Assembly: GCF_023283825.1 (NCBI RefSeq)
Contig: NZ_JAKILD010000022.1
Location: 22,425 to 86,424 of the forward strand
Origin: Shewanella olleyana
GTDB taxonomy: Bacteria > Pseudomonadota > Gammaproteobacteria > Enterobacterales > Shewanellaceae
Direction: 5' to 3'
DNA: 64,000 nucleotides
In this document: positions 44,701-52,444 of the stretch, one piece after another
Layout: each line of letters starts with the position of its first letter
How positions within the stretch are numbered: the first letter of the stretch is position 1
Notes under the pieces: model-generated
The model's input: the letters and a program-made list of their open reading frames with translations, nothing else
Database searches by the model: none
What the model was told of the DNA's origin: nothing
Made by a program: the position numbers and the translations under genes

Positions 44701-44791
44701 CTTTTATATTCGCTTTTGTATCAAGGTTGACCGACACAGTCACACCACAGCCTACTCCACAATAAGCACAACTAGATTGGATATTAGACAT
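41789..44791 (-). CDS. nasA: Assimilatory nitrate reductase catalytic subunit NasA
   Basis: A 1000-aa cytoplasmic Mo-bisMGD enzyme reducing nitrate to nitrite. N-terminal [4Fe-4S] cysteines are Cys8, Cys11, Cys15 (CAYCGVGC) and Cys76 (NKGLLCAKG). The Mo-cofactor region includes NVDTNSRLCMSSAVSGH and DVIVLVGANSAWTHPVLF. The C-terminal BFD-type [2Fe-2S] domain is CACTGVTEAQIQDAM and GKQCGSCH. The gap between the third and fourth Cys is 60 residues, about 30 more than usual, due to a Thr/Asp/Lys repeat. Start ATG at 44791 has GGGAAG five bases upstream. It leads cobA, the ybiB-like gene and nasT. Confidence 0.94.
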   Translation of the reverse strand: MSNIQSSCAYCGVGCGVTVSVNLDTKANIKADTQAETKTDTNTNIQIKDVDNALNNKATYKLVGDEAHPANKGLLCAKGERLLESLIQPNTLRYPKLKSGKPVSWDAALTTVAEQFTQTIAEHGPDSVAFYLSGQLLTEDYYVANKLAKGFIGTANVDTNSRLCMSSAVSGHMRAFGEDVVPGCYEDFELADVIVLVGANSAWTHPVLFQRMIKAREQRGTKIVVIDPIKTATSSQADLHLQITPGKDCDLFNGLLQFIAENDASNTDYIQAHTQGFEDLLADLSKGHHQLDIDNLAFTLGLTTSELINFYQLFIGNEKVMTASCQGVNQSVSGTDTTNAMINCHLALGHIGQAGSGFFSLTGQPNAMGGREVGGLATQLACHMGFSEPERQLLADFWHTDNQNSVIAKNKGLTAVELFDAMADGQIKAVWIMGTNPLVSLPNTTKIQQAFDTCPFVVVSDITQDSATAKQADVLLPALGWSEKCGTVTNSERVITRQRGFNPVKGEAKADWWALAEVGKLMGFESAFDFKNSAAVFKEFAQLSKAVKQTFPHIIFDLSGMSELSDLQYDALLPTQWPVSQASQLGQVNKRVFDNGLFSTVSGKAQFIASASTELAVKVVSQHQVKLNSGRSRDQWHTMTRTGHIASLRASIPEPFVAIHPLKIQELALQEGDLVRFDTVNYSIDGSTSADSTCVDASYIDSTCENIAVARVVADDSQAPEVASMSMHWSSQFSTGKGVNQALSSDYDPVSKQPAFKCQTVTINKVNVALQGVIFGEHDPEFKNTCWNVQHTLSKGECFHIGFTDADKGFEFQSTAYSLKWTVNLATKQLIHVQCNISHGQLVSLKLLSDKQVQVGLEAMHLLIGQHVDAKLMQQLHLLIKAGNSPLICACTGVTEAQIQDAMLQKLDDTVFNKLSSEGESRIVAADFEQALAQIQRDLGCGKQCGSCHSEVVHCATNIWQLGIEDTACEMPVIETEAIEAEQKQEATASKQKSTQEEVA

Positions 44792-44832
44792 GCAACTTCC
44801 CTTTACTGACAAAATTCTATGTCAATAACATC

Positions 44833-44847
44833 GCAAAACTTGTGCCA
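44833..44847 (-). promoter_or_regulatory. Sigma-54 promoter of nasA
   Basis: On the minus strand TGGCACAAGTTTTGCG matches the -24/-12 consensus TGGCAC-N5-TTGC at all key bases. It is about 40 bp from the nasA start. Confidence 0.85.
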
Positions 44848-44931
44848 ATTACTAAGGTTATGATTTAACGGAGATTTAACATTTTGAAGTAAAAAAGTGA
44901 TAAAGATATGTTCAACATAAGTGCATTAACT

Positions 44932-44948
44932 CGCACCAAATATGCGCA
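44932..44948 (-). promoter_or_regulatory. NtrC-like site upstream of nasA
   Basis: Minus strand TGCGCATATTTGGTGCG resembles NtrC operators. It shares ATTTGGTGC with the site ahead of nirB and lies at nearly the same distance (85 bp) from the -24 element. Confidence 0.7.
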
Positions 44949-45030
44949 AGCTATTGAAAACTAAAGAAAACAAATACCTCTTTAGGGGTAGTTAAAATCT
45001 AACTGATTCTATTAAATATTTTTGAAACAT

Positions 45031-45062
45031 AAAAAAAGCGCCGACATTAGCGGCGCTTTTTT
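45031..45062 (-). terminator. Intrinsic terminator after cctA
   Basis: AAAAAAAGCGCCG-ACATTAG-CGGCGCTTTTTT, 52 bp after the cctA stop on the minus strand. Confidence 0.9.
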
Positions 45063-45114
45063 AAACTCTCTCCCACCGAATATCTCGATGAAAATAGTAA
45101 TCGACTCATCTCAT

Positions 45115-45450
45115 TTACTGAGCAGAACGACCGTCATCATGACAACTATCACACGTTGGTACATCACCAACATTCATGTCATGCGGCGCGTGACAATCTG
45201 CACACATTAGCATGCCGTCATGTGGTGTGTGATTTTCGTCCATTTCAGCGAGCGTTCCGTGACAGCTTTGACACTGTTCGAACTCATACTCACCATCAGC
45301 TGAAGGCTCGCCATCAGCGTGACAGCTTTCACAACCACCCATTTCAGCGTGGAAATCAGCTAGATTTTCATCTGCAGCAAAAGCATTTGATGACAAAGTC
45401 AGAACAGCTAGAGCTGCTGCAAACAATGCTACAAGAATTTTATTGCTCAC
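45115..45450 (-). CDS. cctA: Small periplasmic tetrahaem cytochrome c (CctA/STC)
   Basis: A 111-aa periplasmic electron carrier with four CxxCH haem sites at residues 40-44, 60-64, 83-87 and 100-104. Signal peptide [25 protein letters not shown] ends at AFA-AD. The order and spacing of the haem sites and the [19 protein letters not shown] and CDSCHDDGR segments closely match Shewanella STC, which shuttles electrons from the quinol side to outer-membrane metal reductases and other terminal acceptors. Start: GTG at 45450 with GGAGGG seven bases before; the ATG five codons upstream lies inside that ribosome-binding site. Monocistronic. Confidence 0.95.
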   Translation of the reverse strand: MSNKILVALFAAALAVLTLSSNAFAADENLADFHAEMGGCESCHADGEPSADGEYEFEQCQSCHGTLAEMDENHTPHDGMLMCADCHAPHDMNVGDVPTCDSCHDDGRSAQ

Positions 45451-45692
45451 TATAATACCCTCCATTTGTGATAATCGAGAAAGCTCTCATCAATTGGCTT
45501 TCTTCGATATCGGTTATCAGCACAACATTTTGGCTCACTTATAAACTTAGCTAACACTGGTCAATTTAGCAACAGTAAATACCACTACCTTCACCTAACA
45601 ATCAGCGCCATCCCTTAATATACGTTACTTTATGTATCCGCAAAATTTAAGAGGTCATTATTCTACCTGCTCAAGATTAAAAAGAAAGCAAT

Positions 45693-45720
45693 AAAAAAGG
45701 AGCCATCTGGCTCCTTTTTT
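45693..45720 (-). terminator. Intrinsic terminator after htpX
   Basis: AAAAAAGGAGCC-ATCT-GGCTCCTTTTTT, a perfect hairpin just after the htpX stop. Confidence 0.9.
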
Positions 45721-45736
45721 TAATTATATTAAGATA

Positions 45737-46606
45737 TTAGTTGTAGCTGTTTTTAAGGGCACTAATTCGCTTATCTAGCGGAGGATGGCTCATTAAGAAC
45801 TCAGCCATTGAACGCTTACCATTAATACCTAATGCCGACATTTGTGCTGGCATTGCGCCGGCTTCTGGGCCAGTTTTTAAACGTTCTAAAGCGGCAATCA
45901 TTTTATTCTTACCCGCTAATTTTGCAGCACCTTCATCGGCTTTAAATTCACGGATACGCGAGAAGTAAGCCACAATCATCGACGCTAAAATACCAAATAG
46001 CATGTCCATGACAAATACTACAGCCATGTAGGCAAACATGCCTAAGCCTTCACCATCTTCACTGTTGTTAGCAACAACGTTATTCACGATGCCAGCCACT
46101 ACTCGGGCAGCAAAGATAACAAAGGTATTAACCACACCTTGAATCAGTGTCAGTGTCACCATGTCGCCATTGGCAACGTGACTAACTTCGTGGGCAAGTA
46201 CACCTTCGATTTCGTCTTGCGTCATGCCGTAAAGTAAACCAGAACTCACAGCGACTAACGCATTGTCTTTACTTGGGCCTGTTGCAAAGGCATTCATTTC
46301 TGGAGACTGATAAATCGCAACTTCTGGAATTTTGATACCAGCTTGTTCAGCTTGACGAGCAACAGTTTCAACTAACCAGCGCTCAGTATTATCACGTGGT
46401 GCAGTGATAACTTCACAACCCATGGTCTTTTTAGCCATCCACTTTGAAATAGCTAAACTGATGAACGCGCCACCAAAACCGAACATCGCAGCAAAAATCA
46501 ATAAACCACTCATGCTTGAAGTACTCACTCCAAGTAGAGACATAACAATCGAAGCTACTAGCAAAATCGCTAAGTTAGTTCCAATCAATAACATAATACG
46601 TAACAT
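45737..46606 (-). CDS. htpX: Membrane zinc protease HtpX
   Basis: A 289-aa inner-membrane M48 peptidase for quality control of membrane proteins. Membrane helices at the N-terminus (about 4-24 and 33-53) and middle (about 155-175 and 190-215), and the zinc site [13 protein letters not shown] (His139, Glu140, His143) with the later Glu in [10 protein letters not shown]. The C-terminus [18 protein letters not shown] is typical. It is transcribed alone; its upstream region contains a pair of equal inverted repeats. Confidence 0.95.
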   Translation of the reverse strand: MLRIMLLIGTNLAILLVASIVMSLLGVSTSSMSGLLIFAAMFGFGGAFISLAISKWMAKKTMGCEVITAPRDNTERWLVETVARQAEQAGIKIPEVAIYQSPEMNAFATGPSKDNALVAVSSGLLYGMTQDEIEGVLAHEVSHVANGDMVTLTLIQGVVNTFVIFAARVVAGIVNNVVANNSEDGEGLGMFAYMAVVFVMDMLFGILASMIVAYFSRIREFKADEGAAKLAGKNKMIAALERLKTGPEAGAMPAQMSALGINGKRSMAEFLMSHPPLDKRISALKNSYN

Positions 46607-46716
46607 TACAACTCCTATCTGGCACAGATGCCGCTTTAAACTTAAATAGCTTGAACCAATCAGTTCGCGTTAATCGCGGTACTGTTTACATTCTTTTCGT
46701 TTTTCTTAATCAAACA

Positions 46717-46758
46717 ATCGATGAACACTTATCGATGAATACTTATCTATGAACACAT
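46717..46758. repeat. Three 14-bp direct repeats upstream of htpX
   Basis: ATCGATGAACACTT, ATCGATGAATACTT and ATCTATGAACACAT stand in direct succession about 110-150 bp before the htpX start. Confidence 0.85.
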
Positions 46759-46761
46759 AAT

Positions 46762-46774
46762 GACATAATATGTC
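46762..46774. promoter_or_regulatory. Inverted repeat operator candidate 1
   Basis: GACATAATATGTC, a 13-bp inverted repeat of the form GACAT-N3-ATGTC. A second copy lies 50 bp away. Confidence 0.55.
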
Positions 46775-46811
46775 TTAAAAATTGTTTTTCAAGGGGGTAA
46801 TATCAAAAATA

Positions 46812-46824
46812 GACATAAAATGTC
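46812..46824. promoter_or_regulatory. Inverted repeat operator candidate 2
   Basis: GACATAAAATGTC has the same arms as candidate 1 with a different centre; centre-to-centre spacing is 50 bp. The binding protein is unknown. Confidence 0.55.
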
Positions 46825-46953
46825 GACTAATTTGAAAAAATATCACAGCAAGCCTTACCTAACCTGAATGTGTCACTTGTTTGCCGCAGAGTCTAGGTAG
46901 CAAGCATTAATCTAATCTTAAAATTTACACTCATTCACGCCGAAGTCATTTGT

Positions 46954-47150
46954 TAACCTGAATTCGGGCTATTAAATGTATTTCAAACAGCCCTTTGCAC
47001 TGCTAACTGCGTTAAATATACTTGCAATAGACACACTATTGGCGCATATATTCGCCTTGTTTTCAGCACAAAGTTCAAGTTTGAATGTAAGTTATTAAAT
47101 ATTGATAATATCAGTACCATTTATCCATCTCTTAACCCGAGTTCAGGTTA
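46954..47150. repeat. MITE-like element with inverted ends, family D (197 bp)
   Basis: The left end TAACCTGAATTCGGG matches the reverse complement of the right end CCCGAGTTCAGGTTA with one mismatch. The interior has no ORF. It sits in the htpX/pepE divergent space, starting about 350 bp upstream of htpX. Confidence 0.65.
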
Positions 47151-47237
47151 GTTAAGTTATGGAAAGTGATTAATCTTTGTTAATATCGGTATATATAAGA
47201 ATAAAAAGTTAATAATTAACCAGTTAAGGATTTCTAC

Positions 47238-47948
47238 ATGGCTATGAATGCATTGATGTTAAGCAGCTCTCGTGAAGGCAATACCGATTATTTAGCCCAT
47301 GCTATTGAGTACATCAAACCTCTGACAACCCATGCTAAAAAATGGGTCTTTATTCCCTATGCCGGTGTAAGTGTTGATTACGACAAATATCTTAGTATGG
47401 TCACAGAGGGCCTAGCTCCACTTAATATTGACGTGAGCAGCATTCATCAATACAGCGATCCTAAACAAGCAATTAAAGACGCTGATGGAATTCTAGTTGG
47501 CGGCGGCAATACTTTCCAATTATTGAACGAGCTATACCGCTACGATTTAATTCATTTAATTAATGAGCAAGTTTCTAACGGTAAGCCTTATATTGGCTGG
47601 AGTGCAGGATCAAATATTACTGGCTTAAGCATTCGTACCACTAATGATATGCCAATTGTTGAACCAGCATCATTTACAGGCTTAAAGCTGCTCCCTTTCC
47701 AACTAAACCCTCATTACACTAATTACCAAGCCCCTGGCCATAATGGCGAAACACGCGCTCAGCGCTTACTTGAGTTCACCTTAGTTGACCCAATCACACC
47801 AGTGATTGGCATTCAGGAAGGCACTGCCCTTTGGCGCCGCGGGGATACCTTAACCCTTGTTGGCGATAAAGAAGCGTATTTATTCCATGGTAAGCAACAA
47901 GAAGTTGTCATTGCTGTTGGCAGTGATTTGAGCAGCTACTTAGATTAA
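47238..47948 (+). CDS. pepE: Dipeptidase E (alpha-aspartyl dipeptidase)
   Basis: A 236-aa S51 serine peptidase that splits Asp-X dipeptides in the cytoplasm. The nucleophile elbow is GWSAGSN (Ser122), the GGGNTFQLL loop precedes it, and the histidine region is [20 protein letters not shown]. Length matches E. coli PepE. The ribosome-binding site TTAAGGA is well spaced. Confidence 0.94.
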   Translation: MAMNALMLSSSREGNTDYLAHAIEYIKPLTTHAKKWVFIPYAGVSVDYDKYLSMVTEGLAPLNIDVSSIHQYSDPKQAIKDADGILVGGGNTFQLLNELYRYDLIHLINEQVSNGKPYIGWSAGSNITGLSIRTTNDMPIVEPASFTGLKLLPFQLNPHYTNYQAPGHNGETRAQRLLEFTLVDPITPVIGIQEGTALWRRGDTLTLVGDKEAYLFHGKQQEVVIAVGSDLSSYLD

Positions 47949-48023
47949 GTAAGTAAACGTTTAAGCTTTATCGAATGCATTTTCACGATTTAGCTCTCAC
48001 GAATGAATCATCGTAACGACAAT

Positions 48024-48062
48024 AAAAAAGCCTTAAATTCACAATGAATTTAAGGCTTTTTT
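48024..48062. terminator. Bidirectional intrinsic terminator
   Basis: AAAAAAGCCTTAAATTCA-CAA-TGAATTTAAGGCTTTTTT between convergent pepE and the haem-type receptor gene. Confidence 0.92.
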
Positions 48063-48134
48063 AAAGCTCATAGCCAGTTAATTAACTGGCAATTGTTATA
48101 GCTGATGTCAAATCACGATGACTATCAATATCAC

Positions 48135-50390
48135 TTAAAACGTGTAGTTCAATTTAACGCTGAAGTAACGGCCAGGTTGGCTATACGTTTCTTCAGTCAC
48201 ACCTAAGTTAGACATCAAAAACTTAGATTGACCCGCCACGTCGGCATAATCAATATATTCTTTGTCTAGTACGTTGAATACACCTGAACGTAATGTCCAG
48301 TTATCGCTCAATACAAAATTAGCGGTGATATCAACCACTGCATAACCCGCAGTATTAAATACCTCGTTAAAGCCCATATCAGGCATACCTGGAATAGGCG
48401 GGAAAATATCTAGGTCAGTAGTACGATCCATACTGTCAGCAAAGCGCACAGTTAAACCAAAGTCCATTTCTGTATTGGCAAGATGAGTGTAATAATTTAC
48501 CCCAACGTTACCTTTAAGCGGACTAACTGAATTTAAATAATCACCGTTTTGATCTTCACCATGGGTATAAGCAATGTTACCCCAAACTTCAATTTCATCA
48601 GTAAACCACTGACTGAATGAAGCTTCAGCACCATACAAGGTCACTTCATCATAGTTAATGTACTGGTACTCAAGCGAGCGAGGCATCACACAGCCTAATG
48701 GACCACCACAGCCTACAAATTCCCAATCGATGTAATCATTCGCTTGGGTATAGAAAGTAGTGAATTCATATTGGGTATCACCATGATGGCCACGAACGCC
48801 TACTTCAATGGTATGGCTTGATTCTGACTCTAAATCATAGTTTGCTTGGATCATTACAGGGAATGGCATTTTGCCATCTTTAACTTCAAGCTCGCCCCAT
48901 TTTTGATCAGGCGTTGGCATTTTGTAGCCATAAGCGTACTGAGCATACACATTAACATTTGGCGTCATGTGATATACAAGGCCTACCTTCGGTGACCAAA
49001 AACCATCACTCATTTCTTCAAAATCTGCAGGGTCGCGACCCGCTTCTTCAGCTTGGTTTTGATCTGGCGTATTTTTAAAGTAGTCATAACGCAGACCTAA
49101 AATCGCGTTTAACTTACCATCGTAGAAAGTAATGTCATCTTGGATGAAAGCACCAACACGTAAACTTTTAGTATCAGCAAACGAGAAAGTATCAGTATCA
49201 GAAGGTGACCAGTTACCCGCATCGTCAACCACTTGATAGTCACGCGGACGGCTCATTTCTGATTGCTCAACATCCACACCATAAATAATGTTGTGGTCGT
49301 GACCTGTTAACGATAAAGACTTGCTGAACGTACTAGCAAAACCTACACGGTATTCGTCAAATTGGTAATCTCTATGCTCGGTAATATCACGAGCACCACC
49401 CTGCACTCCATCAAAGTAATCACGCTTTTCACTTTGGTCAGTCTTACCGTAGTAAAGTACGAAATCGACATTGTCATGGATTACACGGTCTTTAGTAGAA
49501 CGTAAACGTAATGACGTATTTAACGACTGTGTCTGACGGTCATAATCAATTGAACTTGAGTTATCTATGCTATTTTCCCAGCGGTCTAACTGCTGATTCA
49601 TGTAATCAACAGTCAGCTGCAGGTTAGTGTCATCGTTGAAGTGATACTTGCTTTTTAGTAGCAAACTGTCAGTCACTAAATCACTATCAGGTAACGTCTT
49701 GCTGTAATTTTGCTGCTCTTCACCTTCACGGCGTTGGTAAGAAACTAAGTTATCGAAGTCACCAGCAGAAAATGCACTAGTGAAACCAGCACTGTACTCG
49801 TCATTCATGCCTGTGTAACCGGCATTAGCTGAGAAGTAATAATCTTCGCCATGTAGGTAATCATCTGCATCTTTTGATGTCATCACCAACACACCACCAA
49901 GCGCATCAGAGCCATACATGGTTGATGCAGCAGCTTTTAACACTTCAACTTGCTTTAACCCTTCAACTTCAGTTAAACCGCGGCCTGTACCCTCAGCACC
50001 AGGGCCTAATGGAGAAGCATATTGGTTGTTAACGCGAACGCCATCTTTCACCATCATCACACGGTTGCCGCCAATACCACGGATAGTAACCGAGCTTGGC
50101 TTACCAGCACCGCCTTTAACATCAACAGCGGCTTCGTTTTTAAATAAGGTAGAAAAGTCCGTGCTCATGTTGCGAGCAATAGCTTCTTCATCAATAACCA
50201 CTACAGAGCCAGCAACTTGATCAAGCGTTTGCTCCATACGAGAGCCTGAAACCACAATCACTTCATGGAAGTTTGAGATAGATTGTTTAATTTCATCTTT
50301 CGATACGACTTCTTGAGCATCTGCTAGAACCTGAGGGGATAATGCCGCAGCGACTGCAGCACTAATTAATTTTACTGAAAGTGGTTTCAT
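48135..50390 (-). CDS. TonB-dependent receptor, haem/haemoglobin type
   Basis: A 751-aa outer-membrane receptor. Signal peptide MKPLSVKLISAAVAAALSPQVLA, plug domain with EVIVVSGSRMEQTLDQVAGSVVVIDEEAI, VTIRGIGGNRVMMVKDGVRVNN and the YGSDALGGVLVMTSKDADDYL segment, barrel ending PGRYFSVKLNYTF. The plug and the strand around YKMPTPDQKWGEL place it near the haem/haemoglobin receptor family, but a clean FRAP/NPDL motif is not visible, so the ligand is uncertain. ATG at 50390 is preferred to the TTG one codon earlier. A weak Fur-like sequence lies just upstream. Confidence 0.8.
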   Translation of the reverse strand: MKPLSVKLISAAVAAALSPQVLADAQEVVSKDEIKQSISNFHEVIVVSGSRMEQTLDQVAGSVVVIDEEAIARNMSTDFSTLFKNEAAVDVKGGAGKPSSVTIRGIGGNRVMMVKDGVRVNNQYASPLGPGAEGTGRGLTEVEGLKQVEVLKAAASTMYGSDALGGVLVMTSKDADDYLHGEDYYFSANAGYTGMNDEYSAGFTSAFSAGDFDNLVSYQRREGEEQQNYSKTLPDSDLVTDSLLLKSKYHFNDDTNLQLTVDYMNQQLDRWENSIDNSSSIDYDRQTQSLNTSLRLRSTKDRVIHDNVDFVLYYGKTDQSEKRDYFDGVQGGARDITEHRDYQFDEYRVGFASTFSKSLSLTGHDHNIIYGVDVEQSEMSRPRDYQVVDDAGNWSPSDTDTFSFADTKSLRVGAFIQDDITFYDGKLNAILGLRYDYFKNTPDQNQAEEAGRDPADFEEMSDGFWSPKVGLVYHMTPNVNVYAQYAYGYKMPTPDQKWGELEVKDGKMPFPVMIQANYDLESESSHTIEVGVRGHHGDTQYEFTTFYTQANDYIDWEFVGCGGPLGCVMPRSLEYQYINYDEVTLYGAEASFSQWFTDEIEVWGNIAYTHGEDQNGDYLNSVSPLKGNVGVNYYTHLANTEMDFGLTVRFADSMDRTTDLDIFPPIPGMPDMGFNEVFNTAGYAVVDITANFVLSDNWTLRSGVFNVLDKEYIDYADVAGQSKFLMSNLGVTEETYSQPGRYFSVKLNYTF

Positions 50391-50416
50391 CAACGCTAAC
50401 CTTAATTAAAGCTTAA

Positions 50417-50431
50417 TAGGAATTAATCTCA
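50417..50431. promoter_or_regulatory. Weak Fur-box candidate
   Basis: On the minus strand TGAGATTAATTCCTA matches the 7-1-7 Fur pattern TGATAAT-N-ATTATCA at about 10 of 14 positions, 27 bp upstream of the receptor start. Suggestive only. Confidence 0.3.
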
Positions 50432-50499
50432 TCTCGAATGGTGCAGGAGTCTACCATGAAGAAAAATTCACATAGCGATCACGATCCCAATATCAATCT

Positions 50500-50715
50500 G
50501 TGATGCAGAATCTCAATACAATTTACATTCACTGTTTCGCACATGTTAAAACATGGGTTGCTAATGTTTATTGGTTTGCAATTAAAATAAGCAGTAAGCG
50601 CAACACTCCCGTCCAAATGTACCAACAACCATTAACAAAACTCACTGAAGAGCGAATAGCTTATAGCAAGACATTAAGAAGGCGACAAAGGCTGGATTTG
50701 ATGAAAGGTAAATAA
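50500..50715 (+). CDS. Small hypothetical protein (doubtful)
   Basis: A 71-aa reading frame opening with GTG-ATG. The last ~35 residues (MYQQPLTKLTEERIAYSKTLRRRQRLDLMKGK) look like a real charged helix, while the first half looks non-coding. If translated, an internal ATG near 50620 may be the start. Not recognised; no neighbour helps. Confidence 0.3.
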   Translation: MMQNLNTIYIHCFAHVKTWVANVYWFAIKISSKRNTPVQMYQQPLTKLTEERIAYSKTLRRRQRLDLMKGK

Positions 50716-50740
50716 AATTTTTTGATAAAAAGTAAGTGGA

Positions 50741-50772
50741 TTTTAAAAGCTAGCAAGGTTCAATTTGCTAGC
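50741..50772 (-). terminator. Intrinsic terminator after the TolC-family remnant
   Basis: Minus strand GCTAGCAA-ATTGAACC-TTGCTAGC followed by TTTTAAAA, 33 bp after the stop of the broken efflux gene. Confidence 0.7.
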
Positions 50773-50804
50773 TGTTATTTTATTCCTAATATTTAAGCTG
50801 GCTA

Positions 50805-51273
50805 TTAAGACTCAGTATTCACAGCACTAGTATTGCTTGAGTCAGCAGTATTACTTGAGTTAAAAGTATTGCCGGTTTCATCAGGGCTGTGCACTTCTCT
50901 TAACTCCTGCTCTGTAAGCACCCCGCCGCCTAACGAGCGATATAGGGTAATCATAGATAATAAGCGGTCACGCCTCACTTGGCTTAATGTTAGCTCGGCA
51001 TTGAACAAGCTTCGCTGAGCATCCATTAAATCTAATGAGCTAGAAACACCATTTCGATATCTCAGCATCGCTAAACGAGTATATTCTTTTGAGGCTGCGA
51101 CTAAATCTTGCTGCGCTTCAATCGCAAGCTCCGAACGCCTGAAACTATTCATAGCATCATTCACTTCAAAATAAGCGCGTAATACCGTACTGCGATACGC
51201 AAGGTTAGCCTGCTTATACTCTTCCTTAGCAATATCATATTGAGCGGAAATACTTCCCGCATTGAAAATAAAA
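50805..51273 (-). pseudogene. TolC/NodT-family outer-membrane efflux protein, C-terminal remnant
   Basis: About 155 codons of the second half of an outer-membrane factor: FNAGSISAQYDIAKEEYKQA, the helix AYFEVNDAMNSFRRSELAI, RLAMLRYRNGVSSSLDLMDAQRSLFNAELTLSQVRRDRLLSMITLYRSLGGG. A full protein has about 450-480 residues. The ATG nearest upstream (51314) falls in inserted IS-like DNA, and the reading of the efflux protein stops at the junction near 51271. So the gene lost its first two thirds when the IS sequence arrived. No inner-membrane or adaptor efflux genes are left nearby. Confidence 0.85.
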
Positions 51274-51552
51274 CAAACATGCCACCCATAATTAATAAAA
51301 ATAATACGACTCATCTCGATGTCTTACTTGATACTTATTTAAAGCGTGAAGAACACACCAACTTCACTGCTGATATGCAAAATAAGCGCTAACTTTATTG
51401 TTTATCTATTATTGTATGAATTAAACACAGCAGAAAAGCTTGATAACTATCAAGCGTAAAATATGAAGTGATTAAACTAGAGAAGTATCGCTAGGCGCTT
51501 AGCCATTTTTGACAGTTAGCTGCGCTTTGTCGTCGTTTGCGGTCGACATGTT
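51271..51552. repeat. 282-bp direct repeat, copy 1
   Basis: Begins AAACAAACATGCCACCCAT and ends TCGACATGTT. It differs from copy 2 at only about six positions. It contains the transposase tail (minus strand) and an 18-bp near-palindrome GCTTGATA-AC-TATCAAGC. Confidence 0.95.
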
Positions 51553-51564
51553 TTAAAAACAAAT

Positions 51565-51846
51565 AAACAAACATGCCACCCATAGTTAATAAAAATAATA
51601 CGACTCATCTCGATGTCTGACTTGATACTGATTTAAAGCGTGAAGAACACACCAACTTCACTGCTGATATGCAAAATAAGCGCTAACTTTATTGTTTATC
51701 TATTATTGTATGAATTAAACACAGCAAAAAAGCTTGATAACTATCAAGCGTAAAATATGAAGTGATTAAACTAGAGAAGTATCGCTAGGCGCTTAGCCAT
51801 TTTTGACAGTTAGCTGCGCTTTGTCGTCGTTTACGATCGACATGTT
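51565..51846. repeat. 282-bp direct repeat, copy 2
   Basis: Second copy, 12 bp after copy 1 (period 294 bp), about 98% identical by eye. It is directly joined to the rest of the decayed transposase, so this is the original and copy 1 the duplicate. Confidence 0.95.
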
Positions 51847-52009
51847 CGCAGTATTCAGTCAGCTCTGGCAGTGAGCCAACCGCACCTTAAAATAATGCCT
51901 CAAACTCTGTAGTGTAGTGATTTTTAACCAGTTTTCAGTAGGAATATTCAGTCGATTTAGAATGTGCTGACTACTCGTACTTATTGCACCACGCTTGTCA
52001 TCTCGAATG

Positions 52010-52078
52010 ATATTTAACCAGTTAAATGGGTGGCCATATTAGAATCTTGAATATTTAGCCAATTAGAATGGGTGGCCC
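52010..52078. repeat. Short direct repeat in the IS remnant
   Basis: ATATTTAACCAGTTAAATGG and ATATTTAGCCAATTAGAATG, each followed by GTGGCC, lie 42 bp apart. Probably a small duplication that helped break the transposase frame. Confidence 0.7.
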
Positions 52079-52190
52079 ATGTTATTATTTAAGCGCGTAT
52101 AAAAAGTCGTAATAGCGACGTTATAGTGTTGGCAGAATTCAATATTAGTGCCTTTAAATTGCTGCGTAGCTGAAGTAGCTCTAGCTACTA

Positions 52191-52374
52191 CGCAGCGGTT
52201 CTGTAAGTTTTCATCACCTGCTCTAAATTTATCATTGAGCAAATATTTTCAAACACTCAGATTAACGATGCTAGGTGTGGTTCGCTAGACGGTTACGATA
52301 CTTTGCTATTTATCACTTTTAAAAGAGCGAAAGTCGCATTGAAATAGCACACTTTGATCTACAAATAAGAACAA
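52191..52374. other. Intergenic DNA without recognised genes
   Basis: The space between the IS remnant and the lipoprotein terminator. Contains an inverted pair GCTGCGTAG / CTACGCAGC around 52161-52200. No coding sequence seen. Confidence 0.4.
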
Positions 52375-52405
52375 AAAATGCCGCTATCAATAAGCGGCAT
52401 TTTTA
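52375..52405 (-). terminator. Intrinsic terminator after the VCBS/LamG lipoprotein gene
   Basis: AAAAATGCCGCT-ATCAAT-AAGCGGCATTTTT, 40 bp downstream of the stop on the minus strand. Confidence 0.9.
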
Positions 52406-52444
52406 ACACATTGTTTAAAACATTAATTTACAAATGCAAGTTGA

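Larger units (their letters stand above)
51271..52190 (-). mobile_element. Decayed insertion sequence remnants
   Basis: On the minus strand a broken transposase can be followed: about 52190-52080 gives an IS66-orfA-like helix (IEFCQHYNVAITTFYTR), then about 52035-51930 FNWLNIIRDDKRGAIS and ILNRLNIPTENWLKITT. After a frame change come FEALF-stop-GAVGSLPELTEYCE and HVDRKRRQSAANCQKWLSA-stop. In-frame stops and frameshifts mean it is dead. The last part and the IS end are present twice as a 282-bp tandem duplication. The left boundary is exactly where the efflux gene is cut. IS family not firmly assigned. Confidence 0.7.

Noticed and set aside
45156..45455. 99-aa plus-strand ORF across cctA
   Set aside because: Antisense to a clear tetrahaem cytochrome; the His-rich sequence is the complement of haem motifs.
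51274..51314. ATG at 51314 as true start of the TolC-family protein
   Set aside because: The upstream part lies within the 282-bp repeat and does not resemble an efflux protein N-terminus or signal peptide.
51279..51392. 37-codon ORF with coding-like sequence in repeat copy 1
   Set aside because: Copy 2 has a stop in the middle (GTC-TGA) and the segment belongs to the decayed IS end. No evidence for translation.
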